Assembly (NCBI RefSeq): GCF_016864375.1
Contig: NZ_CP069354.1
Location: 4,499,501-4,563,500 of the forward strand
Origin: Microvirga sp. VF16
GTDB taxonomy: Bacteria > Pseudomonadota > Alphaproteobacteria > Rhizobiales > Beijerinckiaceae
Direction of reading: 5' to 3'
Length of the DNA: 64,000 nt
Shown: piece after piece, positions 43,322 to 52,477 of the stretch
How the letters are laid out: every line of letters starts with the position of its first letter
Position numbering within the stretch: position 1 is the stretch's first letter
Program-made: the position numbers and the translations under genes
The notes under the pieces: model-generated
What the model saw: the letters and a program-made list of their open reading frames with translations, nothing else
Told to the model about the DNA's origin: nothing
Databases searched by the model: none

Positions 43322-44737
43322 CATTACAGTTGCGCCCTCCGCTTGCGATGTGAGGTTTGTGCCATCGCCTGATGCGCGCGGCGCCAAGCGGACCAGGCCA
43401 TCACGAAGGCGGGCTCGATGCGTCGCTGCTGGAGGCGTGTGGCGACGCGGCGGATTTCCTGGACAGACCAGCGTACCAACGCTGCAGCTTGGCTTCGTCG
43501 CTTCTTTTTTGGGGGGAGGTCAGACTGTTGGCACGCTGGCGCACCACCGCCATCATGGCGAAGGCCAGCATCACCAGCGACACATGCCGGTGCCAGCCGT
43601 GCCACGAGCGCGTCTCATTGTGCGTCAGCCCCAGCTCGGTTTTGGCGGTCTCAAAGGCATCCTCGATCGCCCATCGCTGTCCCTCGACCCGCACCAAGGT
43701 TTCCATCGGGGTGTCAGCCGGACACCAGGTCGAGAAGAACGCCAGATCCCCATCAGAGAGGCTGCGCCGGATCAGCAGCCCCCGTGTCCACAAGCCGGTG
43801 AGATGCTCGTTGTATTCCTCCGCCGCGAGATCGGCGAGTTCGAGATAAGCCCAGTCATACAGGCGCGCCCCCTTCGTACCATCGCCGGCTGACAGGCGCG
43901 TCCAAGCCTCGGGAGAAAGTGCCTGCGCGATTTGCTCGGCCGTGCCGGCGACTTCGGGCTTGTCGATCCAGGACGAGAACTGATCCGTGGCATGCGCGCC
44001 CAGCACATAGCCCTTGCCGGCCCGGCGCAACAGCATCTCCACTTTGCCCACGCCATAGACGGTGTCGGTGGCCACCCACTCGAACGGCACGCCGGCGGCC
44101 AGCGCGCGCTCGATCATCTGGGCGGCAATCTCAGGTTTGGTGACAAAGCGGATGCTGTTAGGCACATGGGCGGCGGTGCGCCGCTCGGGCTTGTTCGTCC
44201 AGTCCTGCGGCAGATAGAGCTGACGATCAATGAAGGCGCAGCCCTTGTCCGATACGTAAGCGGCAAACACGCCGATCTGACAACTGGCAATCTTGCCCGC
44301 CGATCCGGTGTACTGCCGGCCGACCCCGCACGAGTTCTGCCCTTGCTTGAGAAAGCCGGTCTCGTCGATCACCAGTACCGCACCAGGTGAGGCGAGCGTC
44401 TCGAGCGCATAGTCGCGCACCATGTCCCGCAACGCATCGGCGTCCCAGTGGCTGCGGCCGAGCACCGCCTGCTGGCGCCACGGCCCCGAGTCGCCGGCGG
44501 CTTCCGCGCGCATCCAGCCGGTCTTGCGCCGCTCCGGCCCGAGCACCCCATCGAGGAAGGCGGCGGCCGAGGTGGCCACGCTGGGATGAGCAAACAGCGA
44601 TTTGAGATCAGCTTTGACCTGACGCAACTCCACACACCAGAGTTCGAGCATCTGCTCGATGGCCACACCCGTCATGGCAGCCTCCTGGGTCAGATCAGGA
44701 GATTATGAGCCCATGAGCGGCACCTGCAACTGTAATG
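43322..44737 (-). mobile_element. IS701-family element, central copy
   Basis: 1,416 bp, ends CATTACAGTTGC / GCAACTGTAATG, flanked on both sides by CTAG (43318-43321 and 44738-44741). Related to, but not identical with, the outer copies. It sits at the centre of symmetry of the inverted arms. Confidence 0.85.
43401..44675 (-). CDS. IS701-family transposase (central)
   Basis: 424 residues, same length and motifs as the outer copies (VIDETGFLKQGQ, ATDTVYGVGKVEM, VEGQRWAIEDAFETAKTELGL) but with many substitutions (for example KADLKSLFAHPSVATS, APADTPMETLV region), so it is a diverged isoform. ATG preceded by AGGAGGCTGCC. It appears intact. Confidence 0.92.
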   Translation of the reverse strand: MTGVAIEQMLELWCVELRQVKADLKSLFAHPSVATSAAAFLDGVLGPERRKTGWMRAEAAGDSGPWRQQAVLGRSHWDADALRDMVRDYALETLASPGAVLVIDETGFLKQGQNSCGVGRQYTGSAGKIASCQIGVFAAYVSDKGCAFIDRQLYLPQDWTNKPERRTAAHVPNSIRFVTKPEIAAQMIERALAAGVPFEWVATDTVYGVGKVEMLLRRAGKGYVLGAHATDQFSSWIDKPEVAGTAEQIAQALSPEAWTRLSAGDGTKGARLYDWAYLELADLAAEEYNEHLTGLWTRGLLIRRSLSDGDLAFFSTWCPADTPMETLVRVEGQRWAIEDAFETAKTELGLTHNETRSWHGWHRHVSLVMLAFAMMAVVRQRANSLTSPQKRSDEAKLQRWYAGLSRKSAASPHASSSDASSPPS

Positions 44738-44857
44738 CTAGATGCCGTAATGGGCCTGCCGCTCACGCAGTAGCGGAGCGGGGTGGCTGTCCCTCAGAGT
44801 GATGTGTGTTGGAACGGGGTCCGAGCGGATCGGCCCCAAGCATCATGAGGGACAGCC

Positions 44858-45889
44858 ATGGACTACTATGCCGGAATCGACGTGTCTTTGGAACTGAGCA
44901 GCGTCTGCATCCTCGATGGCTCCGGACAGATTGTCCGCGAGGCGAAGGTCGCCAGCGAGCCGGAGGCGCTTGCGGCCTTTCTCGCCAGCCTGAGCCTACC
45001 GCTCACCCGCGTCGGCCTGGAGGCCGGGCCACTTTCGCAGTGGCTGCATGCCGGCCTTGTGCAGGCTGGGTTCGAAGTCGTGCTGCTGGAGACGCGGCAT
45101 GTCAAGGCGGCGCTCTCGGCCATGATCGTCAAGACCGACCGGCGCGATGCGCGCGGCATCGCCCAACTGCTGCGCATGGGCTGGTTCCGCCCCGTCCACT
45201 GCAAGTCGCCGCCGGCGCAAGAAGTGCGGGCGCTGCTCATGGCCCGCAAGCAGCTGCAGGCCAAGATGCGTGATGTCGAGCTCAGCCTGCGTGGGCTGTT
45301 GCGCGGCTTCGGCCTGAAGGTCGGCGAGATCAGCAAGGGCCAGTTTGCCGCCCGGGTGCGCACCCTCACGGCCGGTCATGAAATGCTGGAGAAGATTGCC
45401 GAAGCCATGCTGCGCGCCCGGGACGCGCTGCAAATGGAGTTTGCCCGATTGCATCGGGCCATGCTGGCGATCGCCCGGAAGAACGAGGTCTGCCGGCGGC
45501 TGATGAGCGTGCCAGGCGTTGGCGCGCTGATCGCGGTCACCTTCACGTCCGCAGTCGATCATCCTGAGCGGTTCTCGCGCTCGCGGGCGGTGGGCGCGCA
45601 TTTTGGCCTGACCCCGAAGAAGTATCAGTCGGGCGAGACGGATATCACGGGAGCCGTGAGCCGGGTGGGCGATCCGATGGTGCGCACGGCGCTCTATGAA
45701 GGAGCCCATATCCTGCTCACCCGCGCGGTGCGCTTCTCTGCGCTCAAGCGCTGGGCGCTGGAGGTGGCCAAGCGGCGCGGCATGCGGCGGGCCAAGGTGG
45801 CGCTGGCCCGGAAGCTTGCGGTCATTTTGCATCGCATCTGGATCGACGGCACCACCTTCCGCTGGAACCGGGAGGGCGTTGCCGCATAG
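44858..45889 (+). CDS. IS110-family transposase (right)
   Basis: 343 residues identical to the left copy. It starts MDYYAGIDVS after GAGGGACAGCC. The intact pair in inverse orientation could promote inversion between the arms. Confidence 0.92.
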   Translation: MDYYAGIDVSLELSSVCILDGSGQIVREAKVASEPEALAAFLASLSLPLTRVGLEAGPLSQWLHAGLVQAGFEVVLLETRHVKAALSAMIVKTDRRDARGIAQLLRMGWFRPVHCKSPPAQEVRALLMARKQLQAKMRDVELSLRGLLRGFGLKVGEISKGQFAARVRTLTAGHEMLEKIAEAMLRARDALQMEFARLHRAMLAIARKNEVCRRLMSVPGVGALIAVTFTSAVDHPERFSRSRAVGAHFGLTPKKYQSGETDITGAVSRVGDPMVRTALYEGAHILLTRAVRFSALKRWALEVAKRRGMRRAKVALARKLAVILHRIWIDGTTFRWNREGVAA

Positions 45890-46130
45890 GAGAAACAAGC
45901 GTTCGGAACGGGGCGGCGATCGTCCCGTTCTCCTGAGGTCCCGTCGCCGGGACGATGGAGGCGGTCAAGCCGTAAGTAGTGCCGTGAGCATCTCATCGAG
46001 GTGGAACACGCGCCTTAGATGGGCTGACCGCATCCTCTCTGATGGCATGGTGGGGCGGCCTCGCGTCGACCCCGAACAGAAGCAAGACTTCGGCGACAGG
46101 ACAGTCACTCAGGGGCTTGACACCCAACGG
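45890..46130 (+). ncRNA. candidate IS110/IS1111 guide RNA region, right copy
   Basis: Mirror of 41931-42169. Stem 1 pairs 45906-45912 with 45924-45930 (GAACGGG/CCCGTTC); stem 2 pairs 45938-45943 with 45948-45953 (GTCCCG-TCGC-CGGGAC). Placement downstream of an IS1111-type transposase supports the call; transcription is not shown. Confidence 0.4.
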
Positions 46131-46143
46131 CCCATTACAGAAG

Positions 46144-47559
46144 CACTACAGTTGCACCTTGCGTTTGCGATGTGAGGTTTGCGCCATCGCCTGATGCGCG
46201 CGTCGCCACGCGGACCAGGCGATCACGAAGGCAGGCTCGATCCGACGCTGCTGGAGGCGGGTGGCCACACGGCGGATTTCCTGGACAGACCATCGCACCA
46301 GCGCTGGAGCCGGGCTTCGTCGTTTCTTTTTTGGGGTGACGTGAGAGTGTTGGCGCGCTCGCGCACCACCGCCATCATGGCAAAGGCCAGCATCACCAGC
46401 GAGACATGCCGGTGCCAGCCATGCCACGAGCGGGTTTCGTTGTGCGTCAGCCCCAGCTCCGTTTTGGCGGTCTCGAACGCATCTTCGATCGCCCAGCGCT
46501 GGCCCTCGACCCGCACCAACTCTTCGATCGACGTGCCGGCCGGGCACCAGGTCGAGAAGAACGCCAGATCCCCATCAGCGATGCTGCGTCGGATCAGCAG
46601 GCCGCGCGTCCACAGGCCGGTGAGGTCTTCGTTGTACTCATCCGCCTCGAGATCCGCCAACTCTAGATAAGCCCATTCGTACAGGCGCGCTCCCTTGGTG
46701 CCGTCTCCCGCCGACAGGCGTCGCCAAGTCCCGGGAGCAAGAGCCTTTGCGATCTGCTCGGCCATGCCGGCCACCTCAGGTTTGTCGCCCCAGGAGTTGA
46801 ACTGATCGGTCGCATGAGCGCCGAGCACATAGCCCTTGCCGGCCCGGCGCAACAGCATCTCGATGGAGCCCACGCCGTAGATGGAGTCCGTCGCCGCCCA
46901 GTCGAACGGCACGTCAGCCGCGATCGCGCGCTCGATCATCTCGGCGGCGATCTCGGGTTTGGTGACAAAGCGAATGGCATCCGGCACCTGAGCCGCCGTG
47001 CGGCGCTCGGGCGTGTTGGTCCAGTCCTTGGGCAGATAGAGCTGGCGATCGATGAAGGCGCAGCCCTTCTCCGACACGTAGGTGGCAAACACGCCGATCT
47101 GGCAACTGGTGATCTTGCCCGCCGATCCGGTGTATTGTCGGCCTACCCCGCACGAGCGCTGGCCTTGCTTGAGAAAGCCGGTCTCGTCGATCACCAGCAC
47201 CGCCCCGGGTGAGGCGAGCGTCTCGAGCGCATAGTCGCGCACCATATCCCGCAGCGCATCGGCGTCCCAGTGGCTGCGGCCGAGCACCGCCTGCTGGCGC
47301 CAAGGGCCCGAATCGCCGGCGGCTTCCGCGCGCATCCAGCCGGTCTTGCGCCGCTCCGGCCCCAGCAGCCCGTCGAGGAAGGCGGCGGCCGAGGCGGCGA
47401 TGCTGGGATGGGCAAACAGCGATTTGAGGTGAGCTTTGACCTGACGCAACTCCACGCACCAGAGTTCGAGCATCTGCTCGACGGCCACACCGGTCATGGC
47501 AGCCTCCTGTGTCAGATCAGGAGGTAATTAGCGCAAAACCGACGGGTGCAACTGTAGTG
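46144..47559 (-). mobile_element. IS701-family element, outer right copy
   Basis: 1,416 bp, exact inverse of 40500-41915. The outer flank is CTAG (47560-47563), the inner flank GAAG. With the left copy it bounds the 7,060-bp structure. Confidence 0.85.
46223..47497 (-). CDS. IS701-family transposase (outer right)
   Basis: 424 residues, identical to the outer left transposase, reading inward from the right end. Both outer copies appear intact, which is compatible with mobilisation of the whole block. Confidence 0.92.
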   Translation of the reverse strand: MTGVAVEQMLELWCVELRQVKAHLKSLFAHPSIAASAAAFLDGLLGPERRKTGWMRAEAAGDSGPWRQQAVLGRSHWDADALRDMVRDYALETLASPGAVLVIDETGFLKQGQRSCGVGRQYTGSAGKITSCQIGVFATYVSEKGCAFIDRQLYLPKDWTNTPERRTAAQVPDAIRFVTKPEIAAEMIERAIAADVPFDWAATDSIYGVGSIEMLLRRAGKGYVLGAHATDQFNSWGDKPEVAGMAEQIAKALAPGTWRRLSAGDGTKGARLYEWAYLELADLEADEYNEDLTGLWTRGLLIRRSIADGDLAFFSTWCPAGTSIEELVRVEGQRWAIEDAFETAKTELGLTHNETRSWHGWHRHVSLVMLAFAMMAVVRERANTLTSPQKRNDEARLQRWCDGLSRKSAVWPPASSSVGSSLPS

Positions 47560-47576
47560 CTAGGCTGAATCGACAT

Positions 47577-48008
47577 TCATCGCATCCAGAGGATGGCACA
47601 GGCGAGGTGGATGAAGCCAAGGAAGTGGTCGGCGCGCCGGTCGTATCGGGTGGCGATCCGCCGGAAGTGCTTGAGCTTATTGAAGCAACGTTCGATGCGA
47701 TTGCGGGCCTTGTAAGCTTCGAAGTCGTAGGGGATCGGCTGCTTGCGGGTCGGATTGCAGGGGATGACGGCCTCGGCCCCGATCCCAGCGACGATGCGGC
47801 GGAGCGCGTTGCTGTCATAGGCCTTGTCGGCGAGGACGCGTCTCGCCGACAAGCCGTTGAGCAAGACCGGCGCCTGGGTGACATCGCCCCGCTGGCCCGG
47901 GGTCAGGATGACCCGCAACGGGCGCCCCTGGCCCTCCACGACCATGTGGATCTTGGTGGTCAATCCACCTCGGGAGCGCCCCAGAGCCTGGTTCGGATCC
48001 CCCCTTTT
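47577..48008 (-). CDS. IS5 transposase, second frame (orfB part)
   Basis: The C-terminal part of the DDE transposase, in the -1 frame relative to orfA: GGLTTKIHMVVEGQGRPLRVILTPGQRGDVTQA, VLADKAYDSNALR (second Asp) and RNRIERCFNKLKHFRRIATRYD (Glu region). It is reached by slipping in the A4G6 run at 47999-48008 (seen as C6T4 on the + strand). An independent start at about 47963 is unlikely to be used. Confidence 0.8.
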   Translation of the reverse strand, partial: KRGDPNQALGRSRGGLTTKIHMVVEGQGRPLRVILTPGQRGDVTQAPVLLNGLSARRVLADKAYDSNALRRIVAGIGAEAVIPCNPTRKQPIPYDFEAYKARNRIERCFNKLKHFRRIATRYDRRADHFLGFIHLACAILWMR

Positions 48009-48331
48009 CCGGTCGCGGCCTGCTGGTGGGCGCGGACCAGGGTGCTGTCGAGCATCACGTAGTCATTGTCCGGGTCATGGATCAGATCGGCGAACACGCG
48101 TTCCCAGACCCCGGCTTTGGCCCAGCGCCGGAAACGCTGATGCGCGGTCTTCCACTTGCCATAGCGCTCGGGAAGGTCGTGCCAGTGCGCGCCAGAGCGC
48201 AGGATCCACAACACGCCATTGACGAACACCCGATTATCCCGGCCACTCCGCCCGGGATCGCCGGACTTGCCGGGCAACAGCCCCTCAATGCGCCGCCATT
48301 GCTCGCCGGTCAGTTCATATCGCTTGGCCAT
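47960..48331 (-). CDS. IS5 transposase, first frame (orfA)
   Basis: 123 residues as read in frame. MAKRYELTGEQWRRIEGLLPGKSGDPGRSGRDNRVFVNGVLWILRSGAHWHDLPERYGKW is the DUF4096 N-terminal domain of IS427-type transposases; DYVMLDSTLVRAHQQAATG gives the first catalytic Asp. After the slippery A4G6 the in-frame tail (IRTRLWGAPEVD) is spurious; a -1 shift joins it to orfB, as is normal for this subgroup. Confidence 0.85.
   Translation of the reverse strand: MAKRYELTGEQWRRIEGLLPGKSGDPGRSGRDNRVFVNGVLWILRSGAHWHDLPERYGKWKTAHQRFRRWAKAGVWERVFADLIHDPDNDYVMLDSTLVRAHQQAATGKGGIRTRLWGAPEVD
47999..48008 (-). other. programmed -1 frameshift site
   Basis: AAAAGGGGGG on the - strand. A -1 slip changes GGG GGG ATC to GGG GAT CCG, giving DPNQALGRSRGGLTTKIH, the expected IS5 continuation. 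Confidence 0.7.
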
Positions 48332-48408
48332 GCAGGTTCCCCAGATCGAAGCTGGAGACCTATGAATCACGCACCGCCGCGAATTTGAACCCTGAATGTC
48401 GATTGGTC

Positions 48409-49572
48409 CTAGAGCCGTCCGGCCAGCGCATCCTCGAAGAGCTTGCGGGCGCTCTCCTTGGTGATCGGCACCGGATTGCCGCCGGCGGTGGGATCGTTGG
48501 GCGCCATCTCGGACATCTCGTCGAAACGGGCCGCGTCGACCTTCAGGCCCTCCAGCGTGTGCGGCACGCCGAGATCCTTGCGCAGTTGCAGCACCCAATC
48601 GAGGAAGGCCTGGAACGACGGCTCGAGACCGATATAAGCTGCAAGACGCTCGATTCTGCTCTCGATGGCCTTGCGGTTATAGACCAGCACGTAGGGCATG
48701 AAGACCGCATTCGTCAGGCCGTGATGCGTATCGTAAAGCGCTCCGGTCGGATGCGAGAGGGCATGGATCGCGCCTAAGCCTTTCTGAAACGCCGTGGCAC
48801 CCATGGCGGCGGCCGACATCAACTGCGCACGGGCTTCGATGTCCTTGCCGTTTTGATAGGCACGCGGCAGATATTCCTTTACGAGGCGGATGCCTTCCAC
48901 GGCGATGCCGTCCGCCATTGGGTGATAGCCCGGTGCGCAATAGGCCTCGATGCAATGCGCGAGCGCATCAAGACCGGTACCGGCCGTGATATGTGGCGGC
49001 ATGCCGATTGTGAGCTCTGGATCGCAGATCACGATCTTCGGCATCATCAGCGGATGGAAGATCACCTTCTTGGTGTGCGTGGCTTCCTGCGTGATCACGC
49101 CGGCGCGGCCAACTTCCGAGCCTGTGCCCGCGGTCGTCGGCACGGCGATAATCGGAAGAATGCCTTTCGGGTCGGCGCGGGTCCACCAATCGCCGATATC
49201 CTCGAAATCCCACATCGGCCGCGTCTGGCCCGCCATGAAGGCGATAACCTTGCCGGCATCGAGCGCCGAGCCGCCACCGAAGGCGACGACACCGTCATGC
49301 TTGCCGGACCTCAGGACCTCAAGCCCCTTGTAAACATTGGTCTCGACCGGGTTCGGCTTGATGTCCGAAAAGATCGCCGCCCTGAGGCCAGCACCATTCA
49401 GTTGTTCGAGCGCCGCCTTTGTCATTGGTTGTGTGGCGAGGAAAGGATCCGTCACGATCAACGGCGACGAAATGCCGACAGCCTTGCAGGCCTCGGCGAG
49501 TTCCGAGATGCGGCCCGCGCCGAAGCGGACGGCGGTGGGGTAGTTCCAGTTGGAGCGGGGAGATGTAGTCAT
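48409..49572 (-). CDS. iron-containing alcohol dehydrogenase
   Basis: 387 residues of the type III (iron) family. NAD loop GGGSALDAGKVIAF (about 99-112); iron ligands are in the AHCIEAY and AIHALSHPTGALYDTHHG blocks. It probably oxidises an amino alcohol or reduces an aldehyde within the adjacent amine cluster. Its TAG stop shares bases with the CTAG site at the edge of the IS5 insertion, so the IS landed exactly at the gene end without disrupting it. First gene downstream of the aldehyde dehydrogenase (11 bases). Confidence 0.9.
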   Translation of the reverse strand: MTTSPRSNWNYPTAVRFGAGRISELAEACKAVGISSPLIVTDPFLATQPMTKAALEQLNGAGLRAAIFSDIKPNPVETNVYKGLEVLRSGKHDGVVAFGGGSALDAGKVIAFMAGQTRPMWDFEDIGDWWTRADPKGILPIIAVPTTAGTGSEVGRAGVITQEATHTKKVIFHPLMMPKIVICDPELTIGMPPHITAGTGLDALAHCIEAYCAPGYHPMADGIAVEGIRLVKEYLPRAYQNGKDIEARAQLMSAAAMGATAFQKGLGAIHALSHPTGALYDTHHGLTNAVFMPYVLVYNRKAIESRIERLAAYIGLEPSFQAFLDWVLQLRKDLGVPHTLEGLKVDAARFDEMSEMAPNDPTAGGNPVPITKESARKLFEDALAGRL

Positions 49573-49583
49573 GATACTCGCAA

Positions 49584-50975
49584 TCAGATCTGACGGAGGT
49601 GGTAGGATTTCGGACGGGTGAGCGACTCGTAAGCCAAGCGCGACAAGCTTGCGCCGCGGCCCGTATCCTTGACGCCGGTCCAGGCAAGCGCGGGATCGAG
49701 ATAATCGCAGCGGTTCATGAACACGGTGCCGGTCTCGAGCTTCTCGCCGATGGCTTCCGCCGCATCGACATCGGAGGTCCAGATCGCGGCGGAGAGACCG
49801 TAGGGCGAATCGTTCATGAGGCGGATCGCCTCCTCGTCGCCCTTCACCTTCATGATGCCGACGGTCGGTCCGAAGCTCTCGTCGCGCATGACGCTCATGG
49901 AATGATCCACGTTGGTGAGCACTTGCGGAGCGAGATAGGCGGTGCTGCCCACATCCGCGGCGAATTTCTTGGCAGCGATATGCGCCTTCGCACCCTTCGA
50001 CACCGCTTCTGCATTCTGCTGGCGCACGAGATCGGCGAAGCGCCTATGCGCCATCGGTCCCAATGTCGTCGCATCGTCGAGCGGATTACCGAGCACGTAG
50101 GAGTTCACGAGGTTGACCGCGCCCTCCACGAAGCGGTCGTAATGCTTCTCATGCACATAGACGCGCTCGATGCCGCAGCAGCACTGGCCCGAATTGAAGA
50201 ACGCGCCGTCAACGAGGTTCTCGATGGCGTGATCGAGATTGACATCCTCGCGCACATAGGCCGGATCCTTGCCGCCGAGTTCGAGTCCGAGCGAGGTGAA
50301 GCTTCCTGCCGCCGCACGCTCAATGGAACGCCCGCCGGAGACGGAACCAGTGAAGTTGCAATGATCGACGAGACCAGAGCCCAGGATACGGCTCGTCTGG
50401 TCGTGCGAGAGATGCAGGTTTTGAAACAGGCCTTTCGGCAGTCCAGCCCGGTCCATGGCTATCTGGAAGCGCTCGCCGGCGAGCACCGTCTGCGAGGCGT
50501 GTTTCAGCAGCACGGCATTGCCAGCCATGAGCGCCGGCACGATGGTGTTGATGGCGGTGAGATACGGATAGTTCCAGGGCGCGATGACGAGCACGAGGCC
50601 AACCGGCTCGCGCTTGATCATGCGGCGGAAGCCCGGCTTCTCGTCGTCGGCCGGGATCGGCCGTAGGCTCTTCTCCGCAATCGAGATCATGTAGCGCGCA
50701 CGCTCCTCGACCCCGCGGAACTCGCCGCCATAGCGCACCGGACGACCCATCTGCTGGGCGATCTCCGGCACCACCTCCTGATTCATGGCCAGCAGCGCAT
50801 CAAGGAAGGTGGAGACCTTTTGCGCGCGCTCGGCAATGGACGTGTTGCGCCATGTAACTTGAGCCTCGCGCGCAGCCTTGATCGCCGCATCGATGGCGGC
50901 CTCGGACATAATGGGACGGCGGACGAGCTCGCGTCCATCGATGGGGGAAATGCAGACGATATCGGTATCAGCCAT
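49584..50975 (-). CDS. aldehyde dehydrogenase family protein
   Basis: 463 residues. Family features: VIAPWNYPYLTAINTIVPALMAGNAVLLKHASQT, LELGGKDPAYV (catalytic Glu) and FFNSGQCCCGIERVYVHE (catalytic Cys in the CCC run). NAD(P)-dependent oxidation of an aldehyde to an acid. In context the aldehyde should come from an amino alcohol or its gamma-glutamyl derivative. It is 68 bases after the glutamine-synthetase-like gene on the same strand. Confidence 0.93.
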   Translation of the reverse strand: MADTDIVCISPIDGRELVRRPIMSEAAIDAAIKAAREAQVTWRNTSIAERAQKVSTFLDALLAMNQEVVPEIAQQMGRPVRYGGEFRGVEERARYMISIAEKSLRPIPADDEKPGFRRMIKREPVGLVLVIAPWNYPYLTAINTIVPALMAGNAVLLKHASQTVLAGERFQIAMDRAGLPKGLFQNLHLSHDQTSRILGSGLVDHCNFTGSVSGGRSIERAAAGSFTSLGLELGGKDPAYVREDVNLDHAIENLVDGAFFNSGQCCCGIERVYVHEKHYDRFVEGAVNLVNSYVLGNPLDDATTLGPMAHRRFADLVRQQNAEAVSKGAKAHIAAKKFAADVGSTAYLAPQVLTNVDHSMSVMRDESFGPTVGIMKVKGDEEAIRLMNDSPYGLSAAIWTSDVDAAEAIGEKLETGTVFMNRCDYLDPALAWTGVKDTGRGASLSRLAYESLTRPKSYHLRQI

Positions 50976-51043
50976 GATAATGCTCGAAAGACTATGATCC
51001 TCAACAGATCATAGTCCTCTCCTCTCGTGTGTCATGAAGTCTC

Positions 51044-52414
51044 TTAAATGATCTCGAAGTAACGTGCGAGCTGCCAGTCGGTGATGGCCTTGCGGGCCTC
51101 GCGTTCCTCCCATTCGCGTGTTGCAGCGTAATGCTCGACGAAGGTGTCGCCGAAGAGCTGCCGGGCGGCCTGCGAGCCCTTCAGCCGCTCCGCAGCCTCG
51201 CCGAGCGAGCGCGGCAGCGCCCGCTCCTTCGGGTGCTCCACCGCATAGGCGTTTCCTTGAATCGGCTCGCCCGGATCGATCCGGTTCTCGATGCCCCACA
51301 GGCCCGAGCCAATGGCAGCGGCGAGCGCGATATATGGATTGATGTCGGCGGCGGCGACTCGATACTCCACACGCTGCGACTTCTCGGAACCCGGAATGAC
51401 GCGAAGCGCCGTGGTGCGATTCTCCACGCCCCAGGCGGAATCGGTCGGCGCCCAGAAGCCGGGAATGAGCCGGGTGTAGCTGTTCACCGTGCAGGCGACC
51501 ATGGCGAGGAGTTCCGGCATCAGCTTCTGCTGCCCGCCGACGAACCAGCGCATGGTCTCCGACATGTTGTGCTTGGCATTCGCATCGTAGAACGCGCCCT
51601 TGCCGGTGCTCAGATCCTTGAGCGAGGCGTGCAGGTGACCGGACTGGCCGGGCCAATCGCGCGACCACTTGGCCATGAAGGTCGCCATCCAGCCGCGGCG
51701 CTGCGCGAGGATCTTGGTGTAGGTCTTGAACAGCGCCGCCTTGTCGGCCGCGTTCAACGCATCGTCGACGCGGATCGCAGCCTCCAGCACGCCTGGGCCG
51801 GTCTCGGTGTGCAGGCCTTCGATCTCGAAATCCATCTTGTTCGCGAGGTCGAGAAGCTCATGGTAGAAATCCGCGTGAACGCCCGAGCGCAACACCGAAT
51901 AGCCGAAGAAACCCGGCGTGATATTCTTGAGATCGCGATAATTCTTCTCGCGCACGGAATGTGGGGTCTCTTCGAACAGGAAGAATTCGAACTCGGCAGC
52001 GGCCGAGACCGCAAAGCCCATATCCTCCGCTTTCTTCAAGACACGCCGCAGAACGCCACGTGGGCAGGCCGCCTCCGCGTAGCCATCGAACTCGGCGAGG
52101 AAGAACGGCAGATCGTTCTCGAACGGAATGAGCCGCATGGTCTCCGGCAACACCCGCACGGATGCATCCGGATAAGCCGTATGCCAGCCGGTGAGCTTCG
52201 TGTTGTCATAGAGCTGATCGTTGGAGTCCCAACCCAGCACCACGTCGCAGAAGCCGAAGCCCTTCTCGAGAGCGGATTCGAACTTGTCGCGGGCCATGTA
52301 TTTGCCGCGCATGATGCCATCGGCATCGGTCACGCCGACCTTCACGAAAGGAAGATCGCGGCTGCGCACATATTCCGCGGCCTCAGTGGCGTTCTTGATT
52401 TTGGGAGCGTCCAT
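51044..52414 (-). CDS. glutamine-synthetase-like gamma-glutamyl ligase
   Basis: 456 residues of the GS family, GlnT/PuuA-type rather than housekeeping GlnA: beta-grasp DADGIMRGKYMARDKFE, core AAEFEFFLFEE, HTETGPGVLEAAIRVDDAL, FMAKWSRDWPGQSGHLHASL and ATP block TTALRVIPG. The adenylylation region of GlnA is not seen. Such enzymes couple glutamate to an amine (putrescine, ethanolamine, isopropylamine) using ATP. Neighbouring permease, ADH, ALDH and amidohydrolase fit a gamma-glutamylated amine pathway. Confidence 0.9.
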   Translation of the reverse strand: MDAPKIKNATEAAEYVRSRDLPFVKVGVTDADGIMRGKYMARDKFESALEKGFGFCDVVLGWDSNDQLYDNTKLTGWHTAYPDASVRVLPETMRLIPFENDLPFFLAEFDGYAEAACPRGVLRRVLKKAEDMGFAVSAAAEFEFFLFEETPHSVREKNYRDLKNITPGFFGYSVLRSGVHADFYHELLDLANKMDFEIEGLHTETGPGVLEAAIRVDDALNAADKAALFKTYTKILAQRRGWMATFMAKWSRDWPGQSGHLHASLKDLSTGKGAFYDANAKHNMSETMRWFVGGQQKLMPELLAMVACTVNSYTRLIPGFWAPTDSAWGVENRTTALRVIPGSEKSQRVEYRVAAADINPYIALAAAIGSGLWGIENRIDPGEPIQGNAYAVEHPKERALPRSLGEAAERLKGSQAARQLFGDTFVEHYAATREWEEREARKAITDWQLARYFEII

Positions 52415-52477
52415 TAAGAAAAACCTTGACCGAAGAGGGAAATGAGAGCGCGCGGTTGCGCGCGCTCCCGGTTCGCA

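Larger units (their letters stand above)
44742..46143 (+). mobile_element. IS110-family (IS1111-type) element, right copy
   Basis: Inverse copy of 41916-43317. The same subterminal GTAATGGGCC-type repeats and the same long non-coding part after the transposase. Confidence 0.7.
40500..47559. mobile_element. 7,060-bp symmetric IS structure (IS701-IS110-IS701-IS110-IS701)
   Basis: Two inverted arms of 2,822 bp each (40500-43321 and 44738-47559) flank a central 1,416-bp IS701 copy. Proteins encoded by the arms are identical, and both lengths and ends match exactly. The whole is flanked by CTAG at 40496-40499 and 47560-47563, the target type of IS701-family elements. It behaves like a composite transposon with IS701 ends, or like an inverted duplication. 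Confidence 0.8.
47563..48409 (-). mobile_element. IS5-family (IS427-like) insertion sequence
   Basis: About 847 bp. Terminal repeats share AATCGACATTCA (left GGCTGAATCGACATTCA, right inverse GGACCAATCGACATTCA). TA at 47561-47562 and 48410-48411 is the likely target duplication within CTAG. It abuts the 7,060-bp structure on one side and the alcohol dehydrogenase stop codon on the other. Confidence 0.8.
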
